The notes under the pieces: generated by a model | What the model was told of the DNA's origin: nothing | Databases searched by the model: none | The model's input: the letters and a program-made list of their open reading frames with translations, nothing else | Part shown: positions 34,195-40,297 of the stretch, piece after piece | How the letters are laid out: every line of letters begins with the position of its first letter | Numbering within the stretch: position 1 is the first letter of the stretch | Program-made: the position numbers and the translations under genes | DNA from: a virus | DNA length: 47,129 bases | Strand: one strand, 5' to 3' | IMG/VR virus record: IMGVR_UViG_3300042691_003166 | Span: 1-47,129 of that record

Positions 34195-34572
34195 CTAATG
34201 CTGACGATACACAAACCCGTAGTCAGTCTCGCCGATCAGCATACCCTGATCTTCCAGATACTCCCGAACGATGTCGGTGATCTCATCTTCCCGATTGCTG
34301 TTACGTACCTCATACTCGTCCGCATCACCGAAAATGTCGATATTGTACTGGTTGGCAATCTCCGTAGCCGTGTCATGCGAGAACTCGCAGCACAGAGCGA
34401 TCACGTCGAGCTCTATGTTGTCGTCGGAATCCTCCAGATAGTCGAACAGCACGCGCATAGCATCGTATGCTCCGACAGGGATATTCTCGTAGTAGTACGC
34501 CGCGAATTGGTTATAGCGATCCATACTGCGGAACGCATCAACGAACATGCTAAAGCTGACGGTCTGGTACAT
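34195..34572 (-). CDS. Strongly acidic early protein
   Basis: The 125-residue product has 28 Asp/Glu, seven Arg and no Lys, giving a net charge near -21. It includes LFDYLEDSDDNIELDVIALCCEFS, a pattern that recurs in small acidic phage and plasmid proteins of unknown role. The charge and early position would fit a DNA-mimic or antirestriction protein; that is an inference from charge only. TTGGAG lies eight bases before ATG. Confidence 0.65.
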   Translation of the reverse strand: MYQTVSFSMFVDAFRSMDRYNQFAAYYYENIPVGAYDAMRVLFDYLEDSDDNIELDVIALCCEFSHDTATEIANQYNIDIFGDADEYEVRNSNREDEITDIVREYLEDQGMLIGETDYGFVYRQH

Positions 34573-34575
34573 GGT

Positions 34576-34686
34576 CTAGGCTCCAATGATGAGTTTGACG
34601 GATGCTACGAACACGAGTACGGAGTAGGCGATGCACATTGCATAGACTATGCCACGCTCGACCTGAGTAATAATTGAGTCGTACAT
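34576..34686 (-). CDS. Membrane microprotein (36 residues)
   Basis: A short frame (MYDSIITQVERGIVYAMCIA and onward) contains one hydrophobic span (about residues 13-34). The start has an excellent ribosome site, AAAGGAG, eight bases upstream within the end of the previous gene, and the TGATCATG junction copies that of the other microprotein at 32244. It is probably expressed early as a single-span membrane peptide. Function unknown. Confidence 0.6.
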   Translation of the reverse strand: MYDSIITQVERGIVYAMCIAYSVLVFVASVKLIIGA

Positions 34687-34688
34687 GA

Positions 34689-34901
34689 TCACACTCCTTT
34701 GGACAGGCAAGCGATGCGCTCGCGAGCGGCATCGAGCTCTGCCATAAGCTTAGCTTCGTACGGCGTGCGACCGTAATGGTGAACGAGAGTTTCGTATATG
34801 TCTTTGCGGGCACCTAAGCAAGCCGCGAGCGGCGCAGCGCGGTAAGCTTCCTGGAATTTAGGGTAGTGGGCGGCATAGGATTCTTCGTATGTACGGTGCA
34901 T
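34689..34901 (-). CDS. Hypothetical small early protein
   Basis: The 70-residue product starts MHRTYEESYAAHYPKF and is helical, with a repeated Ala-rich composition (ELDAARERIACL). ATG 34901 is chosen since GGGGGAG lies seven bases upstream; the earlier ATG at 34907 is too close. No domain recognised. Confidence 0.6.
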   Translation of the reverse strand: MHRTYEESYAAHYPKFQEAYRAAPLAACLGARKDIYETLVHHYGRTPYEAKLMAELDAARERIACLSKGV

Positions 34902-34903
34902 GA

Positions 34904-35221
34904 TCATTCTCCCCCAAATTGAATACGGACAAGATCACGTGCTTCTTCGAGCGTGATCGGCGGCAACCCCTCAGCTGCGCTATCCTCGTCCGTGTACACG
35001 CCATGGCGGTCATTCCAAGACAACCACCGGATCAAAAAGGATCGGTCTGCTACTGACAGCTGCTCAAGCGTTACGTGCTGCATGGTCTGTTCTCCTGTGT
35101 GCTTTGCCGGTGTGGCATCACCTTCATTATCGACAATATCCCCCCGGTCGAATCCGTCAAAACGGTCGGATCGGGAGAACCAAGCATTGTTGTCTTCAAT
35201 CCAATTTTCGTAGCTGTACAT
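34904..35221 (-). CDS. Hypothetical early protein, possible dual start
   Basis: From ATG 35221 (AAAGGA upstream) the product is 105 residues. The C-terminal half (LSVADRSFLIRWLSWNDRHG then AAEGLPPITLEEARDLV) looks like a complete, helical module that I have the impression occurs alone in other phages. An internal ATG, about 46 codons in, has its own AGGAG eight bases upstream, so a 59-residue form may also be made. The N-terminal half is Asp/Asn/Arg-rich and low in complexity. Confidence 0.55.
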   Translation of the reverse strand: MYSYENWIEDNNAWFSRSDRFDGFDRGDIVDNEGDATPAKHTGEQTMQHVTLEQLSVADRSFLIRWLSWNDRHGVYTDEDSAAEGLPPITLEEARDLVRIQFGGE

Positions 35222-35222
35222 A

Positions 35223-35429
35223 TCAAGATCCTTTGTTCGCGACGCGAGAATCGAAAACAGCCCAAGCTTCGCGTTCGTATTCGCTTGCGCGGTATTCCTG
35301 CAACGTGCAACGAATGTTCTCGCGCGCGATATCGATTGACTCTTGCAGGGATGAATAATCGCTAGCATATGCGAATGCGGAATCAGCACTATCAGAGGCA
35401 AAAGCCAAGCAGTCGTCTTTAGTCCACAT
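35223..35429 (-). CDS. Hypothetical small protein, first early gene
   Basis: The 68-residue product (MWTKDDCLAFASDSADSAFA...) is acidic, Ala/Ser-rich and helical. CGGAGA lies nine bases before ATG. As the first gene of the minus-strand unit beside the control region it is probably expressed immediately after infection, a place often used for host-takeover proteins. No family recognised. Confidence 0.6.
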   Translation of the reverse strand: MWTKDDCLAFASDSADSAFAYASDYSSLQESIDIARENIRCTLQEYRASEYEREAWAVFDSRVANKGS

Positions 35430-35613
35430 ATCAGGCTCTCCGTTTGTGTTTCCTGTTTCCCTGTTTCCGTCCCGCGCATCCTTGCGCTCGACCCGAATTC
35501 TAGTGCTTTTGTCAAAAATCAGAAGCCCGAAAACATATGATATTTTTTCAACAGTCCAAGTAACCAATCAGCTCGTGCCATTGCACTAAATGAGATGCGT
35601 GCGTGCGCGCGTA

Positions 35614-35629
35614 GCATCAAGTGTGCCAA
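35614..35629 (-). promoter_or_regulatory. Sigma-54-like -24/-12 element facing the early genes
   Basis: On the minus strand the sequence TTGGCACACTTGATGC fits the -24/-12 consensus TTGGCACG-N4-TTGC with two mismatches and the exact ten-base gap between GG and GC. It points to the first early gene, starting 185 bases away. No sigma-70 -10 box is found at a proper distance in the GC-rich DNA after it. Confidence 0.4.
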
Positions 35630-35916
35630 AATCCTGGACTACTGTACAAACCTCCAGTGTACAGGTGTACATGCCGCTGAAACGCTCTCAGAAGCGCCAC
35701 AGCGCACAGAATGGGTGGAATGCTAGTGGGCTAGCAGGTAGATGCTCAGCGCACTAATGAGAATGACTCGCATCTCGAGGGTATTCATGGCGTGAATGGT
35801 GTAAGGATTAGTTGACACATCAAGGTGTTGCGATCGATTGACACTGATTGATGGGGTAGTAACGTGCTACAGTGTGTTATGCACCAATCACATACATCTA
35901 TAGCAATTATGCATAG

Positions 35917-35977
35917 TGCTCGATCTGTCTCGATCATGCAGCGATATGTCGCTAGATGTCTCGATCATGCTCGATCG
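35917..35977. repeat. CGATC iteron-like cluster
   Basis: TGTCTCGATCATGC occurs twice (35926-35939 and 35957-35970), spaced 31 bases or about three helical turns. TGCTCGATC occurs at both edges, and another CGATCGAT lies 85 bases upstream. The regular spacing suggests binding of an initiator or regulator. Confidence 0.55.
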
Positions 35978-35987
35978 TGCAGCAACT

Positions 35988-36060
35988 AGCGCGCGCCTGG
36001 GCGCGCCTGGGCACGCGTGCGTGCGCGAGCGCGAGTGGGTAGCCCCGGGGGTGCGGGGGG
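35988..36060. other. GC-rich block with two-copy 10-bp repeat
   Basis: The block contains GCGCGCCTGG twice in tandem (35991-36010), a third degenerate copy, then alternating GCGTGCGTGCGCGAGCGCG and a G-rich run with CCCCGGGG. The alternating purine-pyrimidine tract could adopt Z-DNA. It stands out sharply from the AT-rich DNA that follows. Confidence 0.5.
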
Positions 36061-36310
36061 CTGGACTATAGTGCATTGCACCTCAAAAATTTCTCCAATG
36101 TTTTCTACAACCCGAGTCGTTCACCTCAACAAAATTTGCAATATTTTTAGCAATCACCCCGATCGGTACATTATTCCCAGTAAACCCAAGTAAACTTAAT
36201 AATTTTCCTGTTCGGGAAATATATTCTCCTCTCCGTATACTCGGTTATACTTGGTTATAATTATTTATAATCCAATAGTGATCCGTTCTGAATGACTCTT
36301 CGTATCTCTT

Positions 36311-36429
36311 AGTACTAAGTACAGTACTCTTACAGTACTAAGTACTAGTACAGTACAAGTACTATACTTAAACCTTCTAGGTTTATACTGTACTAAGTAC
36401 TAAGTACTAAGTACTAAGTACTAAGTACT
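36311..36429. repeat. AGTACT array with five-copy 7-bp tandem repeat and TAAACCT palindrome
   Basis: Ten AGTACT palindromes occur in 119 bases. The right part is five perfect copies of TACTAAG (36391-36425). An inverted repeat TAAACCT-TCT-AGGTTTA lies at 36369-36385 and is followed by TACTGTACT, as in the block at 33157-33222. The array sits about 100 bases upstream of the plus-strand promoter. A role as operator array or origin iterons is inferred. Confidence 0.75.
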
Positions 36430-36492
36430 GGTAATGTCCTCCATTCCATTCCGGACTGAATGGTACTCAGTGATTCATTCTCACTTAGCGTT

Positions 36493-36510
36493 ACAAACCA
36501 AGGGGTTTGT
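36493..36510. promoter_or_regulatory. Perfect inverted repeat upstream of the late promoter
   Basis: ACAAACC-AAGG-GGTTTGT has a 7-bp stem and four-base loop, and is followed by TTT. It could be a weak terminator blocking read-through into the late unit, or an operator for the promoter that starts 18 bases later. Confidence 0.45.
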
Positions 36511-36527
36511 TTTAAAGTATTCCAATC

Positions 36528-36556
36528 TGGACTGTATATACCAATACTGGTATAAT
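36528..36556 (+). promoter_or_regulatory. Sigma-70-type promoter with extended -10 for the plus-strand unit
   Basis: A perfect TATAAT at 36551-36556 is preceded by TGG (extended -10) and, with a 17-base spacer, by TGGACT (four of six -35 consensus bases). Transcription would start near 36563 and give a leader of about 200 bases before the first gene at 36763. Confidence 0.6.
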
Positions 36557-36601
36557 TACTCTACCTTCTGAGCGTTAAGCGATAGCGACCAAGTGTTAGG
36601 G

Positions 36602-36617
36602 TTGGCACGATAATTGC
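36602..36617 (+). promoter_or_regulatory. Sigma-54-like -24/-12 element facing the late genes
   Basis: TTGGCACGATAATTGC matches TTGGCACG-N4-TTGC at every fixed base, with the required ten bases between GG and GC. It is directed to the plus-strand unit; the first gene begins about 146 bases later. Confidence 0.5.
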
Positions 36618-36669
36618 GCCAGATACAAGAACTTCCTAGAAAGCCTTAGGATCGATTCCAGAACAGACA

Positions 36670-36685
36670 AGCTACCCTTGTAGCT
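36670..36685. other. Short hairpin in the late mRNA leader
   Basis: AGCTAC-CCTT-GTAGCT forms a 6-bp perfect stem with a tetraloop in the untranslated leader before the first late gene. It may stabilise the mRNA 5' end. Confidence 0.35.
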
Positions 36686-36762
36686 CCCATAGCCAGAAAA
36701 TCGCTTACAGCGCTTCCTAGAGCGTTTAAACAGTACTGAACAGAGACACCAAGGAGAACCAA

Positions 36763-36894
36763 GTGCCCAAGATGCTAGAAGACCTCCGGAAGAAGATCCA
36801 GAAGACTGGGAAGTCCAAGGAGTCCGCTTACGCTATTGCTACCGCTGCTCTCCAGAAGCAAGGCAAGATGCCCAAGAAGAGGAAGTCCAAGTGA
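36763..36894 (+). CDS. Small conserved basic phage protein (SAYAIATA motif)
   Basis: The 43-residue product is Lys-rich and contains KESAYAIATAALQKQG, a motif of small proteins found in many podoviruses. GTG 36763 has AAGGAG six bases upstream; the in-frame ATG at 36772 is less well spaced. Its TGA overlaps the next GTG (GTGA). Function unknown; perhaps a DNA- or capsid-binding peptide. Confidence 0.65.
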   Translation: MPKMLEDLRKKIQKTGKSKESAYAIATAALQKQGKMPKKRKSK

Positions 36895-37034
36895 AACCCG
36901 GACTGTACGCTAACATCCATGCCAAGAGGAAACGGATCAAAGAGGGTAGCAAGGAGAAGATGCGCCTTCCTGGATCCAAGGGAGCACCTACCGCTAAGGC
37001 GTTCAAGCAGTCCGCCAAGACAGCCAAGAAATGA
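36891..37034 (+). CDS. Small conserved basic phage protein (KPGLYANI motif)
   Basis: The 47-residue product starts MKPGLYANIHAKRKRIKEGS and includes MRLPGSKGAPTAKAFKQSAK. KPGLYANI and PGSKGAPT are familiar from short proteins in podovirus genomes. It begins at an overlapping GTG and ends at an overlapping ATG, so three genes are translated as one coupled block with the holin. Confidence 0.65.
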   Translation: MKPGLYANIHAKRKRIKEGSKEKMRLPGSKGAPTAKAFKQSAKTAKK

Positions 37035-37426
37035 ATCCACTCCTGCTTTCCCCTGCCCTTGATCTAGTCTCCAAGGTACTGGATAGGGTCATTCCTGACA
37101 AAGCTCAGGCTGAGAAAGCCAAAGCTGAGTACGCTCTACTGGTAGCCAAGCAGGGTCAGGACGAAGTTGACAGTTTCAGAAAGTTCGTAGTACAGTACGA
37201 AGGAGAGGGGGCGAGTGTATCTCCTCCCTTGCAATTCCTCAGAGGATCGGTACGCCCAGTACTCACTTACATTCTTGCTGGACTGTACGGTTGGGGATTC
37301 TTGCATCCCGGTACGTTTACACCCGATGGTATGCAAGGACTCTTTCAGTTGAATCTCATCTCACTAGGATTCTGGTACGGTGAGCGCGCACTATCCAATC
37401 TGGGGCTGAATCTATCGAAGACATGA
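37031..37426 (+). CDS. Holin, 3TM gene-transfer-agent type
   Basis: The 131-residue product has a charged N-terminal part (VLDRVIPDKAQAEKAKAEYA) then FVVQYEGE, LRGSVRPVLTYILAGLYGW and a second hydrophobic region (FQLNLISLGFWYGERAL). This layout, with PDKAQAEKAK and SVRPVLTY, matches the family known as GTA_holin_3TM. It would form membrane lesions that let the endolysin out. The lysis genes are split: holin here, endolysin at 21432, which lies in the same transcription direction but at its far end. Confidence 0.75.
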   Translation: MNPLLLSPALDLVSKVLDRVIPDKAQAEKAKAEYALLVAKQGQDEVDSFRKFVVQYEGEGASVSPPLQFLRGSVRPVLTYILAGLYGWGFLHPGTFTPDGMQGLFQLNLISLGFWYGERALSNLGLNLSKT

Positions 37427-37434
37427 GGTAATCA

Positions 37435-38943
37435 GTGCAAGACGAACTCCAGGGAATGGATCCAGAATTCAAACAAGGATTGTCCGAAGCCTCTCAGTAC
37501 CACCAGACCTTTATTCAAATGACCTCCCAGAAGGGTCGTTTTGATACCCATCAAGCCGCTCAATGCGTCGAACGCTCGGAGAGTATTTACTCCGAACTCC
37601 TCAACAAGGACATCCATAACGAGATAGTCCTGTACCAACTAGCCACACTGTACATGCAGACCAATCGAAACGGTCTCGCCATTAATCTCCTAGAACCCCT
37701 CGTACAGAACTCCAAGAAACCAAAGATCGAGTGGCTCAATAACCTCGGGGCTGCGTACCGCAATGAGCACTGCAATGCAGAGGCCAGAGAAGCCTTTGAG
37801 CAAGCTCTGAAGCTGGAGTACCACCCCGATGTACTGGCTAACCTGTGCGCTCTCTGGGTAAACGAGGGTAATCCAGCTAAGGGTATTCCCTATGGCAGGC
37901 AGTGCCTTGAGTTGCGTCCTGACCATCCTCAGGGTAACTGGAACCTTGGCCTACTGCTAATCGAGAACAAGCAGTACGAAGAGGGCTTCAAGTTCTACGC
38001 AGAAGGATTCCAAACTGGAGAGCGTATTGTTCGATCCTACAAGGACAAGGGTGGTAAGGAAGCCAAGTTCTGGAAAGGAGAGGATCTGACAGATAAGACG
38101 ATTGTTCTGCACGGAGAGCAAGGTATTGGGGATGAACTCCTGTTCATGCAATTCGTTCCTGAGTTCCTCAAGGCTAATCCCAATACTCGGGTAATCCTGG
38201 ATGTGCATCCCCGGTTGTACACCGCTATCCAGCGATCCTTGCCAGAGATTAACGATATCTTCCCAACCCGTAAATCCAAACAAACACCCGAGTGGAATGA
38301 CACTATTCGAGTGGATTACAAGGATGGATTGGGATCATTGCCTCGTTGGTACCACCAGCAAAGGCGGGTTAACTCAGGATGGCTAAAGCCCAATCCTGAG
38401 CTTGTATCTAAATACAAAGGAATTGTACGTACCATTCAGGAAGAAACGGGTCAAATTGGGCGTCCTATTGTCGGGATAGCCTGGACTGGAGGTAAGAAGA
38501 AAACCCGTGTGGACTTGCGAAGCATCCCGCTTGAGAAACTCGTACCTGTACTCGAAAATGATGCAACCTTCGTTTCATTGGAGTACCTGCCCGGAGCAGA
38601 GAAACAGACTGGAGAGTTGCTCAAGAGGCACGGAATCTACCTGCACCACTGGCCTGACGTTGTGGAGGATCAGGATTACGAGCACTCAATGGCACTCGCT
38701 GCGGCCTGTGATCTCGTCATCTGTGTGAACACCAGTATGGTGCATGTACGGGGCTCCATGGATCTCCTTACGTGGACTCTGACACCGCATGGTCACGCTT
38801 GGCGTTATGGTAAGAAGGATGAACTGAATCCCTTCTACAACTCCGTTATCCAGTACCATCAAGATGAAGGCGTTGACTGGGATATCCCAATTAGTAAAGT
38901 AGCCAAGGATCTCAAGAAATTCTGCCGAGGGTTCAAGCCGTGA
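37435..38943 (+). CDS. TPR-repeat glycosyltransferase
   Basis: The 502-residue protein has tetratricopeptide-like repeats at about residues 40-190 (for example WLNNLGAAYRNEHCNAEARE and ALKLEYHPDVLANLCALWVN). A GT-B domain follows, starting with IVLHGEQGIGDELLFMQFVP, the motif of bacterial TPR-linked heptosyltransferase-like enzymes. VGIAWTGGKKKTRVDLRS and CVNTSMVHVRGSM are the later GT-B motifs. Such enzymes act on LPS or on proteins; TPRs bind protein substrates in GT41-type O-glycosyltransferases. GTG 37435 has GAGG six bases upstream. It heads the sugar-modification gene block. Confidence 0.8.
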   Translation: MQDELQGMDPEFKQGLSEASQYHQTFIQMTSQKGRFDTHQAAQCVERSESIYSELLNKDIHNEIVLYQLATLYMQTNRNGLAINLLEPLVQNSKKPKIEWLNNLGAAYRNEHCNAEAREAFEQALKLEYHPDVLANLCALWVNEGNPAKGIPYGRQCLELRPDHPQGNWNLGLLLIENKQYEEGFKFYAEGFQTGERIVRSYKDKGGKEAKFWKGEDLTDKTIVLHGEQGIGDELLFMQFVPEFLKANPNTRVILDVHPRLYTAIQRSLPEINDIFPTRKSKQTPEWNDTIRVDYKDGLGSLPRWYHQQRRVNSGWLKPNPELVSKYKGIVRTIQEETGQIGRPIVGIAWTGGKKKTRVDLRSIPLEKLVPVLENDATFVSLEYLPGAEKQTGELLKRHGIYLHHWPDVVEDQDYEHSMALAAACDLVICVNTSMVHVRGSMDLLTWTLTPHGHAWRYGKKDELNPFYNSVIQYHQDEGVDWDIPISKVAKDLKKFCRGFKP

Positions 38944-39830
38944 TGAATGTATCCTACGTAACCACAGGGAATGACAATATTGCTTCCTTTCGGTACCGAA
39001 TCCTCTCTCCTGCCCAGAATCTGGGTAAGCATCTCATCATTCCTAGTGTAAGCAGCCTAGCTCGAAAGGAGTCCGAGGTTGTTGTATTCAGTAAGCACTG
39101 GACGTACAACGATTGGAGTTACGCTAAGTTCTGTAAACTTCGTGGACAAAAAGTAATCTTTGATGTCTGTGATGATCACTTTGAAGGAAAAATGTCGGAT
39201 CACTACCGTAGGATGTCAGATGTTGCTGACACTATTACGTGTAACTCCTACGAGATGGCTGAGGTTATTAAGGAAAAAGTAAACCGGGACGCAATAGTTA
39301 TCCCTGATCCTGTCCTTTCTCCTCAACTTTCCTACGATCCTGACATGCCAACCAGTCTTTGCTGGTACGGACAATCCATGAACATCCATGGTTTGTACGA
39401 TGTGTACACAGAGGACTGCACGTACCCACTAGAAATCGTACTTCCGAGTAATGTCCAGCCTCCTGCGTACTTCCAAGCTCCTCAAATTCGATGGACTCCT
39501 TGGCACAAGGATATAATTCCTGATCTTGCTGAGCGCAATACGGTAGCAGTTTTGCCTTATAGGCAGGGAAAAGCAGCGAAAAGCGCCAATCGTGTACTGG
39601 AAGCCCTGCAATGCGGGATGGTTGTTCTGACGGATTCAATTCCCAGTGTACAGGAACTTCCGAAAGCAGGAATTGCGTACTTGGATCGACCCATTAACGA
39701 GATTATGGAGTCAGTTCGTGGCTGGAACTGGGGACTAGAGATAGAAAAGGCCCAAAAGCATATTGCTGAGAACTACAGTCCAGAGGTAATTGCGGATAAG
39801 TGGGCACGAGTCTTTGGGAGTCTCGCATGA
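38943..39830 (+). CDS. Glycosyltransferase, GT4-like (GT-B fold)
   Basis: The 295-residue product starts MNVSYVTTGNDNIASFRYRI and has a C-terminal region with LPYRQGKAAKSANRVLEALQ CG, which is the sugar-nucleotide site of GT4-like enzymes, followed by DSIPSVQELP. The N-terminal domain has FDVCDDHFE. It would add a sugar to a glycan made by the neighbouring enzymes. The start ATG 38943 is right at the end of the TPR gene and the 3' end overlaps the methyltransferase start (ATGA). Confidence 0.8.
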   Translation: MNVSYVTTGNDNIASFRYRILSPAQNLGKHLIIPSVSSLARKESEVVVFSKHWTYNDWSYAKFCKLRGQKVIFDVCDDHFEGKMSDHYRRMSDVADTITCNSYEMAEVIKEKVNRDAIVIPDPVLSPQLSYDPDMPTSLCWYGQSMNIHGLYDVYTEDCTYPLEIVLPSNVQPPAYFQAPQIRWTPWHKDIIPDLAERNTVAVLPYRQGKAAKSANRVLEALQCGMVVLTDSIPSVQELPKAGIAYLDRPINEIMESVRGWNWGLEIEKAQKHIAENYSPEVIADKWARVFGSLA

Positions 39831-40297
39831 AACTCAATCTAGGCTCAGGTAATCGCCCTCTTGAGGGTTACATTGGCGTGGATTTAGCGCCTAATGCGGA
39901 TATCAAGTGCGATTTGCGTAAGTTGGAGTTCGCAGAGGACAACAGTGTAGAGGAGATCATTGCAATCCATGTTATCGAGCACTTCTACAAGTGGGAAGTG
40001 CAAGGAATGCTGCAAGAGTGGCGCAGGGTACTGAAGCCAGGAGGCAAGATTATCCTTGAGTGCCCGGATCTGAAGAAAGCAGCTCATGCATTCCTTATGG
40101 GAGCAGGGGATCAAATGGGAATGTGGGCCTTCTATGGCAATCCTGACCTAAAGAATGAGTTCCACTGTCACCACTGGGGTTACACGCCTGAGACGCTGGC
40201 ATACGAGCTACAACAGGCAGGATTCAGGGATATCCAGAAGTGCCAAGCCCAGTTCAAGATACCCGCAAGAGATCTCCGCATGGAAGCATTCAAATGA
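39827..40297 (+). CDS. SAM-dependent methyltransferase (class I)
   Basis: The 156-residue product starts MKLNLGSGNRPLEGYIGVDL, the SAM-binding loop plus acidic residue, and has HVIEHFYKWEVQGMLQEWRR then VLKPGGKIILECPD, as in class I methyltransferases (type 11/UbiE-like). It is paralogous to the gene at 515. Embedded between two glycosyltransferases and coupled to both by ATGA overlaps, it is likely to methylate a sugar. Confidence 0.8.
   Translation: MKLNLGSGNRPLEGYIGVDLAPNADIKCDLRKLEFAEDNSVEEIIAIHVIEHFYKWEVQGMLQEWRRVLKPGGKIILECPDLKKAAHAFLMGAGDQMGMWAFYGNPDLKNEFHCHHWGYTPETLAYELQQAGFRDIQKCQAQFKIPARDLRMEAFK

Larger units (their letters stand above)
35430..36762. other. Main intergenic control region (divergent promoters, origin candidate)
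   Basis: No convincing gene lies in these 1.3 kb; the one 62-codon minus-strand frame at 35888-36076 is low-complexity and lacks a ribosome site. The region separates divergent early (minus) and late (plus) units. From left to right it holds an AT-rich early leader, a sigma-54-like element facing left, CGATC repeats, a GC-rich block with a two-copy 10-bp repeat at 35991-36010, an AT-rich stretch with several TTATAAT sequences (about 36120-36275), an AGTACT array, an inverted repeat, a sigma-70-type promoter, and a sigma-54-like element facing right. The mix of iterons, GC block and AT-rich DNA would suit a replication origin. Confidence 0.7.

Noticed and set aside
35831-35870. Sigma-70 promoter with TTGACA at the two TTGACAC sites
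   Set aside because: No -10 hexamer of reasonable quality lies 16-18 bases downstream of either; the best is TAACGT, which is weak.
35888-36076. A 62-codon minus-strand frame in the control region
   Set aside because: Covers the iterons and GC block, lacks a ribosome site, and encodes Pro/Arg/Ser-rich low-complexity sequence.
36391-36425. CRISPR-like array
   Set aside because: The repeats are 7 bp with no spacers and there are no cas genes; it is a simple tandem array.
36591-36665. Possible tRNA suggested by GGATCGATTCC resembling a T-arm
   Set aside because: No acceptor, D-arm or anticodon stem pairs with it; the sequence is better read as late mRNA leader.
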